Source: Dongia deserti (lineage in GTDB: Bacteria > Pseudomonadota > Alphaproteobacteria > Dongiales > Dongiaceae). Taken from it: a DNA stretch of 64,000 nucleotides. Position 1 is the stretch's first letter, and the number at the start of each line of letters is the position of its first letter. Position numbers and translations under genes: made by a program. Positions 8,205-16,880 of the stretch are shown here, one piece after another. Below the pieces are notes generated by a model that saw only the letters and a program-made list of their open reading frames with translations, ran no database searches and was not told the DNA's origin. The stretch lies in the NCBI RefSeq assembly GCF_003574735.1, contig NZ_QORW01000005.1, positions 277,318 through 341,317 on the forward strand, written 5' to 3'.

Positions 8205-8487
8205 GACTGTTCCATCTGCAAAACAGTCACCAAGAACTTGCGTTGCTCCGTGAGCACCCATCGCAAGGAAGACGTGTAGCCGCTCGGAACCTTTGCCCGG
8301 CTTGTGAGTTGTTATTGGTTGGCCACTTGTGGTGGCGTGGCTGGCGAAGTTTACCCCCTCACATCGCTGAGCCACGGCGGCGGCGAGGGCGAAGCCCGTC
8401 CCCCCGAGCGCGCTCCTTCGCCGTCGCCCGCTTTATGCACCGATAAAATTCTGCAATGCGTGTCGAGAAAGAGCGAGCTGGCTTGGT

Positions 8488-8871
8488 CTACGTCTGCAGG
8501 AGGTCGTAGTGGATCGTCTGCACCCGAATCTTCCCATCGCAGATCACGAAGGTATCCACGCCGCAGCCAACACGATAGTTGTTGGAACTTGCACCCCAAA
8601 CTAGCAGCGCGTAGCGGTCGGCGACTTGGCGCGCCGTGAAATGGAAATGAACATTCGGCAGCTGTGCCTTGAGCCGCCGGGCGGATTCCCTGATTCCATC
8701 ATGGCCGCGCTGGATGCTGTTGCACGTCAGGAGCAGCACATCATCGGCGTAGTTCCGGTGCAGATCCTCCTCGAGGGCGCCAGCCTCCCTGAGACGCAGA
8801 TGGTCTTCGAAGACTTCGGCGGGCGACCGTTGCAACAGGCGGCGGTCGTTCTCGACGGCGCGAACTGACAT
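8488..8871 (-). CDS. SnoaL / NTF2-like domain protein
   Basis: 127 residues from ATG 8871 with AAGGGAA upstream; an ATG 24 nt earlier is possible. It has the alpha+beta cone-fold signature: LREAGALEEDLHRNYADDVLLLTCNSIQRGHDGIRESARRL, then VHFHFTARQVADRYALLVWGASSN and a terminal strand CDGKIRVQTIHYDL. Such folds serve as small isomerases, cyclases or ligand-binding proteins; no catalytic set is clear. Isolated gene between the decayed KGG gene and tRNA-Pro. Confidence 0.75.
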   Translation of the reverse strand: MSVRAVENDRRLLQRSPAEVFEDHLRLREAGALEEDLHRNYADDVLLLTCNSIQRGHDGIRESARRLKAQLPNVHFHFTARQVADRYALLVWGASSNNYRVGCGVDTFVICDGKIRVQTIHYDLLQT

Positions 8872-9068
8872 GGCTGTTCCCTTCCAGAGCGTCATCTGCG
8901 AAGCAGCACCCGACCGCTTGCGCTAACAGATGGCGCGCGGAAGCATGGCTCAGGCGTGTCAGCCCTCGCCCCCTTTGACAAAGGACATTTTCTCCGCTGC
9001 GCGAGCGTTTGCTGGCGCAAGACTGCGCCCGCTGGCTCCGCATGAAAGGGGGATCAAGCCAGAGGGAA

Positions 9069-9145
9069 TGGTCGGAGTGAGAGGATTCGAACCTCCGGCC
9101 CCTGCGTCCCGAACACAGTGCTCTACCAGGCTGAGCTACACTCCG
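9069..9145 (-). tRNA. tRNA-Pro (anticodon CGG)
   Basis: Reverse-strand cloverleaf of 77 nt including an encoded CCA. Acceptor CGGAGTG pairs with CACTCCG; the D arm is GCTCAGCCTGGTAGAGC; the anticodon loop TTCGGGA gives CGG; the T loop is GGTTCGAATCC. C1:G72 fits bacterial tRNA-Pro. Confidence 0.97.
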
Positions 9146-9195
9146 ACACATGAAACGGGGCGATGAGCCCCGGTCGGGAACTTCTGGGCGAGCGG

Positions 9196-9224
9196 TATAT
9201 ACAGACGCCATCGCCCTGAGGCAA
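9196..9224 (-). promoter_or_regulatory. Candidate promoter for tRNA-Pro
   Basis: On the reverse strand TTGCCT is followed after exactly 17 bases by TATATA, 51 bases before the tRNA 5' end. It is the best sigma-70-like match in this 303-bp gap, which otherwise holds only a short GC hairpin near 9156-9172. Confidence 0.5.
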
Positions 9225-9448
9225 GCCCCGCCCGGAGGGTCTTTCGGGGATGGCAGGATTCCCCGGAAAATCCCGCGAATTCAGCCGCTTCCGCTACCGC
9301 CGGAGGTGCCGGAAACGGCGGTGCTGCGCGGGCCACCGTCCCCTGGCAGGGTGTGGGCTTGTTCGCGAAACCTTAATCCTGTTGATTCCTGGTCGTCATG
9401 GTTCGCGGCGAGCATCGCGACCCGCACGAACCCCAAAGGAGAGTCGCG

Positions 9449-11026
9449 ATGCCTCGCACCTCGTCCTCTCGGCCGAAGTCCCGGCGCACCTTCCTGAAGG
9501 TCGCCAGTGCCGGCGCTCTCATGATCCCGGCCGGCCTCGCCATGCCCCGCCTCTCGCGCGCCGTTTCCCGGCCGGTGGTGACGCACGGCCTGCAAGCGGG
9601 CGACGTCGGCGTGGATCACGGCGTGATCTGGGCGCGTGCCGACCGGCCTGCTCGCGCGATCATCGAGGTCGCGACGACGGAAGGGTTCCGCGACGCGCGG
9701 ACATTGCCCTATGTCGATGTGCTGCCGGAGACCGACTATGTCGCCAAGCTGCTGGTCGAGAACCTGCCGGCTGGCCACGATATCTTCTACCGCGTGACCT
9801 TCTTTGATCTTGCCGACGCGAATGCCATCTCCGAGCCCGTGAGCGGCCGCTTCCGCACCGCGCCCACTGGCCTGCGCGACGTCTCCTTCACCTGGTCCGG
9901 CGACACGGCCGGGCAGGGCTGGGGCATCGATCTCGACCGCGGCGGCATGAAGGCCTATGCGACCATGCTGAAGCATCAGCCAGACTTCTTCATCCATTGC
10001 GGCGACACCGTCTACGCCGACGGCCCGTTGGCGGCGGAAGTCGACCTGCCCGACGGCAGCAAATGGAAGAACGTGATGATCGAGGAGAAAGCCAAGGTCG
10101 CCGAGACTTTGGCCGAGTTCCGCGCTCAGTACAAATACAATCTCATGGACCAGAACCTGCTCGCGTTCAACGCGCAGGTGCCGATGCTTGCACAGTGGGA
10201 CGACCATGAGGTCACCAACAACTGGTCGGACTCGAAGGTCTTCGACGACCGTTACACGGAGAAGAACGTGCGCCTGCTGGCGGCGCGCGCGGCGCGGGCG
10301 TTCCACGAATTCATGCCGATCGCACCTGTCGCCGCGGAACAGGGCCGGGTCTATCGCAAAGTGTCGTACGGGCCGTTGCTCGACGTCTTTTTCGTCGACA
10401 TGCGCCGCTATCGCGGGCCTAACGGGGGCAATCTGGAGGCCGAACCCGGCGTCAACACCGTGTTCCTCGGTCGCGACCAGATCGAATGGCTGAAACGTGA
10501 GCTGCTGGCGTCGAAGGCGACGTGGAAAGTGATCTCCGCCGACATGCCGCTCTCGCTGCTGATCTGGAACGACGCCGAGAACAAGAAGGGTTTCGAGGGC
10601 ATCGCCAACAACGAGCCCGGCGCGCCCAGGGGCCGCGAGATGGAGTTCGCGGAACTGCTCTCCTTCATGAAGGCGGCGAAGATCCGCAACACGGTGTGGC
10701 TAACCGCCGACGTGCACTACACTGCCGCGCATTACTATGATCCGAACAAGGCGGCGTTCCAGGACTTCAACCCGTTCTGGGAGTTCGTGTCCGGCCCGAT
10801 CCACGCCGGCACCTTCGGTCCCAACGAGCTCGACATGACCTTTGGGCCGGACGTGAAATACGCCAAATCGGCCGACGGCACCGTCGACGGCCTGTCGCCG
10901 GCCGCTGGCCTGCAGTTTTTCGGCCATGTGAAGATCGCCGGCGACACCGGCGTCATGACCGTCACGCTGCGCGACGTTGCCGACGCGGCGTTGTGGTCGG
11001 TCGATCTGACGCCAGAGCAGGCGTGA
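9449..11026 (+). CDS. Alkaline phosphatase D (PhoD) family, Tat-exported
   Basis: 525 residues from ATG 9449 (AAAGGAG upstream). The N-terminus carries a twin-arginine signal (SRRTFLKVASAGALMIPAGL). An N-terminal PhoD beta domain (VTHGLQAGDVGVDHGVIWARADRPAR) precedes the metallophosphoesterase-like domain: WSGDTAGQGWG, FFIHCGDTVYADG, AQWDDHEVTNNW, and LTADVHYTAAHYYDP near the C-terminus. Known members are Ca/Fe-dependent phosphodiesterases or phosphomonoesterases acting in the periplasm. No Pho box was identified. Confidence 0.9.
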   Translation: MPRTSSSRPKSRRTFLKVASAGALMIPAGLAMPRLSRAVSRPVVTHGLQAGDVGVDHGVIWARADRPARAIIEVATTEGFRDARTLPYVDVLPETDYVAKLLVENLPAGHDIFYRVTFFDLADANAISEPVSGRFRTAPTGLRDVSFTWSGDTAGQGWGIDLDRGGMKAYATMLKHQPDFFIHCGDTVYADGPLAAEVDLPDGSKWKNVMIEEKAKVAETLAEFRAQYKYNLMDQNLLAFNAQVPMLAQWDDHEVTNNWSDSKVFDDRYTEKNVRLLAARAARAFHEFMPIAPVAAEQGRVYRKVSYGPLLDVFFVDMRRYRGPNGGNLEAEPGVNTVFLGRDQIEWLKRELLASKATWKVISADMPLSLLIWNDAENKKGFEGIANNEPGAPRGREMEFAELLSFMKAAKIRNTVWLTADVHYTAAHYYDPNKAAFQDFNPFWEFVSGPIHAGTFGPNELDMTFGPDVKYAKSADGTVDGLSPAAGLQFFGHVKIAGDTGVMTVTLRDVADAALWSVDLTPEQA

Positions 11027-11059
11027 GTATCAGCGGGCGCCGCATCGTCGCCCGCTGCC

Positions 11060-11101
11060 GACACCCCGCCGGGCCGCGGATGTACCGGCCCGGCGGGTGT
11101 C
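11060..11101. terminator. GC-rich hairpin between phoD and the DUF2185 gene
   Basis: Arms of about 15 bp (GACACCCCGCCGGGCC and GGCCCGGCGGGTGTC, one bulged C) around a 10-12 nt loop. It lies between convergent genes, so it is probably a shared terminator. Confidence 0.6.
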
Positions 11102-11114
11102 GGTGCTTCTCCGC

Positions 11115-11420
11115 TTATCCAGGAAATGCCGTTGGAACGAACATGTTCGTCGCCGGATGGCGCTCAAACGCGGAGAAGACTGCAGCGTCCAGATACTTGA
11201 TGATGTCAGGATCGCAGTTCGCGATGGTGTTGACGTCATAGAGCGCGAAGTTGGCCGGATCGTCGGCATATGCCTGCGTTTCTTCGCTCGAAAAGAAACG
11301 CCAGCCGCTATCCGTGTCATCGTCAGGCAACTCGCGATACATGAACCCGACGCGCTGACCGTCCACCGTAATGCGGTTGGAGGCGATGCAAGATCCTCGG
11401 CGCTCGGCCAGTGGCTTCAT
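11115..11420 (-). CDS. DUF2185 (immunity-protein-like) small protein
   Basis: 101 residues. It matches the DUF2185 pattern: CIASNRITVDGQRVGFMYRE, DSGWRFFSSEETQAY, YDVNTIANCDPDIIKYLDA, SAFERHP. This fold is seen in Imm33-like immunity proteins of polymorphic toxin systems but also in orphan cytosolic proteins. No toxin gene is adjacent here, so an immunity role is not supported by context. Monocistronic. Confidence 0.8.
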   Translation of the reverse strand: MKPLAERRGSCIASNRITVDGQRVGFMYRELPDDDTDSGWRFFSSEETQAYADDPANFALYDVNTIANCDPDIIKYLDAAVFSAFERHPATNMFVPTAFPG

Positions 11421-11469
11421 GTTCGAGGATCCAAGGCAAAGCGTTTCGTCGCCATATGGCGGCGCGCTA

Positions 11470-13140
11470 CTACCGATCGCCCGCTTTCATCGCCTCGGGC
11501 TGCGCCTTGCGGCGGGCGAGGAGGTTGGTCAGCCAGTCGGGGTCCATCTCCGGCACGGAGGACAGCAGCAGCTCCGTGTAAGGTGGGTGCGGGGGCGAGA
11601 GCACTTGTGTCTTCGGCCCTTGCTGCACCACGCGGCCCTGGAACATCACCACGATCTCGTCCGAGATGGCGCGCACGGTCGCGATGTCGTGGGTGATGAA
11701 GAGGTAGGAGACGCCCAGCTCCCGCTGCAGCCGCATGAGCAGCTGCAGGATGCCTTCCTGCACGATCTGGTCGAGCGCCGAGGTCACCTCGTCGCAAATG
11801 ATGAGTTCCGGCTCCGCGGCGAGGGCGCGGGCGATGCAGATGCGCTGCTTCTGGCCGCCCGACAGCTCGCCGGGGAAGCGATCGACATAGCTGTCGTCCA
11901 TCTCGATCAGCTTCATGAGCTCGCTGATACGCGCCTCTTTCTTGGCGCCGGTCAGGCCCCGATAGAACTCGATCGGCCTGCCGATCACCTCATAGACCGT
12001 CTGGCGCGGATTGAGCGCGGTGTCCGGCATCTGGTAGATCATCTGGATGCGGCGTAGCGTGTCCGCATTGCGCTCCTTCAGTGCCCGCGGCAGCGCCTTG
12101 CCATTGAAGATGATCTGGCCTTCGATCGGTGGCAGCAGGCCGGTGATGACGCGCGCCAGCGTGGACTTTCCCGATCCGGACTCGCCCACCACCGCCACCG
12201 TGCGGCCGCGCGGCACCGTCACCGTCACGTCGCTCAGCACGCGCACGGCGTTGCCGTAGGCGGCGGTCACGTTCTTCACCTGCAGGATTGGCTCGCCGCC
12301 CGGCTGCTCCTGCTTGCCGAGCTTGCGCACCGACCAGAGCGACCTGGTGTATTCCTCGCGCGGGCTGGTCAGCATCTCGCGCGTCGGTGCCTCCTCTACC
12401 GACTTGCCGTAGCGCAGCACCTTGATACGGTCCGCCATCTGCGCCACCACCGCCAGATCGTGCGTGATGTAGATTGCGGCGGTGTGGAACTGCTCCACGA
12501 TATCGCGGATCGCGGCCAGCACTTCGACCTGGGTCGTGACGTCGAGCGCCGTGGTCGGCTCGTCGAAGATGATGAGGTCGGGCCGGCAGGTCATCGCCAT
12601 CGCCGTCATGGCGCGCTGCAGCTGGCCGCCCGAGACCTGGTGCGGATACCGGAAGCCGATCTCCTCGGGGTTCGGCAGACGCAGGCGGTGATAGAGCTCG
12701 ATCGCGTCCTTCTCGGCCTCTGCTTTTGTGCGGAAGCCCTCACGCAGCTCCGCCTCGATGGTCTGCTCCAGCAGGCGATGGGCGGGATTAAAGGAGGCGG
12801 CGGCGCTTTGCGCTACATAAGCGATGCGGGTGCCGCGCAGTTTGCGACGCGTCTCGTCGCTCGCCGTCAGCAGGTCGATACCGTCGAAGACGACGCTGCC
12901 ACCCGAAATACGACAGCCGCCCCGCGCATATCCCATGGCCGCAAGCCCGATGGTGGACTTGCCCGCTCCGGATTCGCCGATCAGGCCCAGGACCTCGCCA
13001 CGCTTCAGTGTTAGATCGACGCCGCGCACAATCGGCTGCCAGACCTCGTCGCTCTCGCCTTCGATCTGCAAATTGCGGATCTCCAAGAGCACATCGCCCT
13101 TGGTGCGGGCGCCCCTCGATGACTTTGCGGTCTCGTTCAT
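11470..13140 (-). CDS. Peptide/opine ABC transporter, fused double ATP-binding protein
   Basis: 556 residues containing two complete ABC ATPases in one chain, equal to DppD plus DppF. First half: Walker A GESGAGKST, signature VSGGQLQRAM, Walker B LIIFDEPTT. Second half: Walker A GESGSGKST, signature LSGGQKQRI, Walker B LIICDEVTS. The gene is last in the operon and overlaps the permease gene by 4 nt (13137-13140). It energises uptake of the ligand captured by the two binding proteins encoded upstream. Confidence 0.93.
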   Translation of the reverse strand: MNETAKSSRGARTKGDVLLEIRNLQIEGESDEVWQPIVRGVDLTLKRGEVLGLIGESGAGKSTIGLAAMGYARGGCRISGGSVVFDGIDLLTASDETRRKLRGTRIAYVAQSAAASFNPAHRLLEQTIEAELREGFRTKAEAEKDAIELYHRLRLPNPEEIGFRYPHQVSGGQLQRAMTAMAMTCRPDLIIFDEPTTALDVTTQVEVLAAIRDIVEQFHTAAIYITHDLAVVAQMADRIKVLRYGKSVEEAPTREMLTSPREEYTRSLWSVRKLGKQEQPGGEPILQVKNVTAAYGNAVRVLSDVTVTVPRGRTVAVVGESGSGKSTLARVITGLLPPIEGQIIFNGKALPRALKERNADTLRRIQMIYQMPDTALNPRQTVYEVIGRPIEFYRGLTGAKKEARISELMKLIEMDDSYVDRFPGELSGGQKQRICIARALAAEPELIICDEVTSALDQIVQEGILQLLMRLQRELGVSYLFITHDIATVRAISDEIVVMFQGRVVQQGPKTQVLSPPHPPYTELLLSSVPEMDPDWLTNLLARRKAQPEAMKAGDR

Positions 13141-14036
13141 TCGCGCAGCCCACTCGTCTTGTGCAGGAACCAGTCGACCACGAAATTCACCGCGACCGTG
13201 AGCAGCGCAATCGCGCCGGCAGGCAAAAGCGGCGTGACGTCCCCATACGTGATGAGAGCAGCATTGTCCCGCACCATCGAACCCCAGTCGGCCGTCGGCG
13301 GCTTGATGCCGAGTCCTAGGAAGGAGAGGGCGCTAATGGTGAGGAAAACGAAGCAGAACCGAAGCCCGAACTCTGCCACCAGCGGCGGCATGATGTTGGG
13401 CAGAATCTCGCGCCGCATGATCCAAGGCAGCTTCTCGCCGCGCAGCCGCGCTGCCTCGACATAGTCCATCACCACCACGCCCTGTGCGACGGATCGGCTC
13501 AGCCGGAACACGCGCGTGGAGTCTAGCACGGCAATGACGACGATCAGGTTCACGATCGAGGAACCGAGGATGGACAGCAGCACCAGCGCGAAGATCAGCT
13601 GCGGAATGGACATGAGCACGTCGACCGCACGGCCCAGCACCTGGTCGAGCCAGCCGCCCGATATGGCCGCCATCAAGCCCAGCCCGCCGCCCAGCAGAAA
13701 CGACAGCATGGTGGTCAGGAACGCGATACCGACCGTGTTGCGCGCGCCGTAGATAAGGCGCGAGAGCATGTCGCGACCAAGCTGGTCAGTGCCGAGAAGG
13801 AACTGTCCTCCCCAGGGCTCGAACGCGCCCCCCACGAGCTCGCTTTCCGGATAAGGCGCGAGCCAGGGGGCGCCAACCGCGACGAACAGATACAGGCCGA
13901 TGACGATCAACCCGAACCAAGCCGTTGGGGGTGCCTTGCGCAGAACGCGCCAGACGCGCGCACGCCTGCTGCGGCGGCCGGGCAGTGGCTGCGCCGCCGC
14001 CACAGGTCTATCGGAGGTGTGCGCGCTCTCGGTCAT
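13137..14036 (-). CDS. ABC transporter permease, DppC type
   Basis: 299 residues. A cytoplasmic N-terminus is followed by an OppC_N segment (WFGLIVIGLYLFVAVGAPWLAPYPE) and a BPD_transp_1 core with about five membrane helices. The EAA loop DYVEAARLRGEKLPWIMRREILPN contacts the ATPase. Four-base overlaps at both ends show tight translational coupling within the transporter operon. Forms the inner-membrane channel with the DppB-type partner. Confidence 0.92.
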   Translation of the reverse strand: MTESAHTSDRPVAAAQPLPGRRSRRARVWRVLRKAPPTAWFGLIVIGLYLFVAVGAPWLAPYPESELVGGAFEPWGGQFLLGTDQLGRDMLSRLIYGARNTVGIAFLTTMLSFLLGGGLGLMAAISGGWLDQVLGRAVDVLMSIPQLIFALVLLSILGSSIVNLIVVIAVLDSTRVFRLSRSVAQGVVVMDYVEAARLRGEKLPWIMRREILPNIMPPLVAEFGLRFCFVFLTISALSFLGLGIKPPTADWGSMVRDNAALITYGDVTPLLPAGAIALLTVAVNFVVDWFLHKTSGLRE

Positions 14037-15010
14037 CGCGGATGCAGCAATCTCGGGTTGGAGACGATCGTGACGATGTCGGCAAGAAGGTTGAGCAGGA
14101 TGTATGTCCCGGCGAATACAAGGGCACAGCCCTGCACGACCGGCAAATCGCGTTTCGATACCGCATCGACCATCAATTGCCCAATACCGGGATAGGTGAA
14201 CACCACCTCGACCACCACCACGCCCACCACCAGGTAGGCAAGGTTGAGCGCGATGACATTGGCGATCGGCGCCCAGGCATTCGGCAGCGCATGACGCAAG
14301 ATGACCTGCATCGGTCTTGCGCCCTTCAGGCGACTCATCTCGATATACGGGCTGGCGAGTAGGTTGATGATAGCCGCGCGGGTCATCCGCATCATGTGCG
14401 CGACGATCACCAGCACAAGTGTAAGCGTGGGCAGCGCAATGGCGTGCAATCGGTCCAGGAACGGCATGTTCGGCGTTATGCTCGCCAGCGATACGAAAAT
14501 CGGGAACTTGACCGCCAGGAACATGATCAGGATATAGGCCAGGAAGAATTCCGGCGACGAGATCGAGGTCAAGCTGACGACATTGACTGCCCGGTCGAAG
14601 AAGCTGTTGCGGTAGAGCGCGGCCATGAAGCCGAGGAACAGGGAGAGAGGCACGGCGATCAACGCCGCGGCACCGGCGAGGAAGAGCGTGTTCAGCAGCC
14701 TAGGCCCAATCATCTCGGCGACCAGCCGGCGATGGCCGGCGAGGCTGCCCGCGCTCGCATACGACTCGCCGAAATCACCGCGCAGCACGCCGCTGATCCA
14801 ATTGAAATAGCGCACGACCGGGGAGCGGTCGAGGCCGATTTCCCGCTGGAACGCAGCTACGGTCTCAGGCGTCGCCGACTGCCCCAGCACCGCTCTCGCG
14901 AAATCGCCGGGCAGCATTTCGATGGTGAGCGAAATGATGATGGACACCACGAACAGGGTCGCGATGCCCAGCCCCAAGCGCTGCAGAATCGTCCTCAGAA
15001 CTGGATTCAT
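14033..15010 (-). CDS. ABC transporter permease, DppB type
   Basis: 325 residues. N-terminal helix (RLGLGIATLFVVSIIISLTIEMLPGDFAR) followed by the conserved GLDRSPVVRYFNWISGVLRGDFGESY periplasmic segment and a permease core. The EAA loop is YIEMSRLKGARPMQVILRHALPNAW. The domain arrangement is typical of DppB/OppB. It lies about 110 nt downstream of the first binding-protein gene, separated by a GC-rich hairpin. Confidence 0.92.
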   Translation of the reverse strand: MNPVLRTILQRLGLGIATLFVVSIIISLTIEMLPGDFARAVLGQSATPETVAAFQREIGLDRSPVVRYFNWISGVLRGDFGESYASAGSLAGHRRLVAEMIGPRLLNTLFLAGAAALIAVPLSLFLGFMAALYRNSFFDRAVNVVSLTSISSPEFFLAYILIMFLAVKFPIFVSLASITPNMPFLDRLHAIALPTLTLVLVIVAHMMRMTRAAIINLLASPYIEMSRLKGARPMQVILRHALPNAWAPIANVIALNLAYLVVGVVVVEVVFTYPGIGQLMVDAVSKRDLPVVQGCALVFAGTYILLNLLADIVTIVSNPRLLHPR

Positions 15011-15075
15011 TGCCTTGCTTCAGAGCCAAAATGTCCCTTCCCGAAGCCTCGTCCGGAAAGGTCGCCTTCACTGTA

Positions 15076-15107
15076 CCGGCCGGCTCGCACATTGGCAAAC
15101 CGGCCGG
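15076..15107 (-). repeat. Intercistronic hairpin between binding protein 1 and permease
   Basis: Two copies of self-complementary CCGGCCGG, 16 nt apart, form an 8-bp stem in the 112-nt gap. Such structures often block 3' exonucleases and raise binding-protein mRNA over permease mRNA; that effect is inferred here. Confidence 0.45.
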
Positions 15108-15122
15108 CCACGTGACTGACCG

Positions 15123-16718
15123 CTATGCGAACCACCAGCGCTCGGCGATCTTGAAGCCGTCGCCTTCCCAGTTGCCCGCGATCTTGCCGTGCGCGAGCTT
15201 CTTGGAGGACGCATCGACGTAGTTGTTGAAGACGAGGACGATGGCACCGCCCTCGTCGTGCTGAATCTGCTGCATCTCCGCATAGATGGCGGCGCGCTTC
15301 TTCTCGTCCGTCTCGGCTCGCCCCTGGATCAGCAACTCATTGAACCGTGGATGAGCAAAGTTCGTCTCGTTCCACGCGGCTCCCTTGGCGTAGGTCGTCG
15401 TGAACATCCAATCGCAGGTGGGGCGGCCGCCCCAGTAGCTGGCGCACCAGGGCTTCTTCAGCCACACATTGTCCCAGTAGCCGTCGTTCGGTTCGCGCAC
15501 GACGTTGATATCAATGCCCGCTGCCTTGGCATGCTGCTGGTAGAGCACGGCGGCATCCACCGCGCCGTTGAACGCGGCATCCGCCACCGACAGATTGACC
15601 TTGAGGTTCTCCATTCCCGCCTTCTTCAGGTGGAACTTCGCCTTTTCCGGATCATAGGTGTGCTTCGGCTCGGGATCGATCGCGAACTTGACAGATGGAG
15701 CGATCGGATTGTCGTTGCCCGGCGCGGCGTGACCCAGGAAGACCTTGTCGACAATGTCCTGCCGATTGATCGCATATTTCAGCGCCGTCCGCACGTCTAC
15801 ATTGTCGAACGGTGCAGCGTCGACCAGCATTGGGAACGTATAGTGGCCGAGGCCGGTCACCTCGTCGATATTGACGTTGGGATCACGCTTCAGCAGGTTC
15901 AGGGTCTTGAGATCCGCACGGCTGATCCAATGGAGCTGGCCGGCGGTCAGCGCCGCGGTGCGAGCCGTCACATCGGGGATCGTCAGGAACTCGACCTCGT
16001 CAAACCATGCCGTTTTATGATAGTTCGGGTTCCGGGTCAGATGCGCCCGGACGCCGGGTTCATATTCGCCATAGACATAGGCGCCGGTCCGCACGCCCGA
16101 CTGCCAATCGGCCTTGCCGTCCTTCGCCGGCATGATCGGGATGTGATATTCGCTGGCGACGTAAGGGAAGTCCGCGTTCGCGCCCGTCAGCGTAAACACG
16201 ACTTGGTCCTTTCCGTCGGCCTTGATCTCTTTGACATCGGCCAGCAGCGATTTGGCAGCCGACTTCGAGTCCGGGCCCATATGGTGCTGGAACGAAATGA
16301 TGACGTCTTCGGGAGTCACGCCCTTGCCGTTATGGAAGGTGATGCCGTTGCGGATCTTGAAGACCCAGGTCGCCGCGTCGTCGCCGGGCTCGAAGGATTC
16401 GGCGACGTCCGGGTGGATATTGCCGTCCGCATCAACCTCCGTCAGGTTATTAGACATGGCGCCGGCGAACGGAATTTGCGTAGCGGTATCGGGGTAGCCG
16501 GCGGGATCGAGCGAATCCGTGGTTGCGCCGTGGGCAAGGCCGAACTTGGCGAATCCGCCTTTCTTGGGTTCGGCGCGCGCGGCTTTCACGAACATCGTTT
16601 CGGCGGCCCCGGCGGTGAGCCCGGCGGCAAGCGCCAACTGGACGAACTGGCGGCGCGAAACCTTCCCCCGGCCCACCAGTTTTTCAGCCAGCTTCAGTTT
16701 CTCCATGCTCTCAGACAT
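15123..16718 (-). CDS. Periplasmic substrate-binding protein, SBP_bac_5 family (copy 1)
   Basis: 531 residues. A Tat-like signal is present (RGKVSRRQFVQLALAAGLTAGAAETMFVKAARA). The mature domain has SBP_bac_5 landmarks: DSLDPAGYPDTATQIPFAGAMSNNLTEVDADGN, SFEPGDDAATWVFKIRNGITFHNGK, PYVASEYHIPIMPA, NVDVRTALKYAINRQDIVDKV. It is roughly 85 percent identical to the next gene by eye. The two copies diverge at DAAPFDN versus TEAPFDN and GAKAAW-type positions, which may change ligand preference. Confidence 0.9.
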   Translation of the reverse strand: MSESMEKLKLAEKLVGRGKVSRRQFVQLALAAGLTAGAAETMFVKAARAEPKKGGFAKFGLAHGATTDSLDPAGYPDTATQIPFAGAMSNNLTEVDADGNIHPDVAESFEPGDDAATWVFKIRNGITFHNGKGVTPEDVIISFQHHMGPDSKSAAKSLLADVKEIKADGKDQVVFTLTGANADFPYVASEYHIPIMPAKDGKADWQSGVRTGAYVYGEYEPGVRAHLTRNPNYHKTAWFDEVEFLTIPDVTARTAALTAGQLHWISRADLKTLNLLKRDPNVNIDEVTGLGHYTFPMLVDAAPFDNVDVRTALKYAINRQDIVDKVFLGHAAPGNDNPIAPSVKFAIDPEPKHTYDPEKAKFHLKKAGMENLKVNLSVADAAFNGAVDAAVLYQQHAKAAGIDINVVREPNDGYWDNVWLKKPWCASYWGGRPTCDWMFTTTYAKGAAWNETNFAHPRFNELLIQGRAETDEKKRAAIYAEMQQIQHDEGGAIVLVFNNYVDASSKKLAHGKIAGNWEGDGFKIAERWWFA

Positions 16719-16793
16719 CGAAACTCCCCTCCTTCGAGTTGGGCCAAATCAATCCCGCCCGCTACCTGTGCGGGCCAACCATCCTCTAAAGGC

Positions 16794-16822
16794 ACGCTTC
16801 CCAGGTAACCACCGGGAAGCGT
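16794..16822 (-). repeat. Intercistronic hairpin between the two binding-protein genes
   Basis: A 9-bp perfect stem (ACGCTTCCC with GGGAAGCGT) around 11 nt lies in the 162-nt gap. It could be an attenuator or an mRNA-stabilising element for the first-transcribed binding protein. Confidence 0.5.
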
Positions 16823-16880
16823 ACTTCATCGATCAGTGGCGCGGGGGCGGCCGCTCGCACGAGCACCGCCCTCGCAACTC

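Noticed and set aside
6728..8206. A 492-residue forward frame opposite the alcohol dehydrogenase
   Set aside because: Antisense shadow of a motif-complete enzyme; no start signal or domain.
6747..8375. A 542-residue reverse frame across the alcohol dehydrogenase gene
   Set aside because: Mostly an out-of-frame reading of the dehydrogenase. Only its upstream tip carries real homology, reported as part of the KGG pseudogene.
11115..11420. Toxin-immunity pair around the DUF2185 gene
   Set aside because: No polymorphic toxin, secretion signal gene or nuclease domain is adjacent; the flanks are PhoD and an ABC transporter.
15189..16808. A 539-residue forward frame opposite binding protein copy 1
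   Set aside because: Composition typical of an antisense frame; the minus strand encodes a complete SBP_bac_5 protein.
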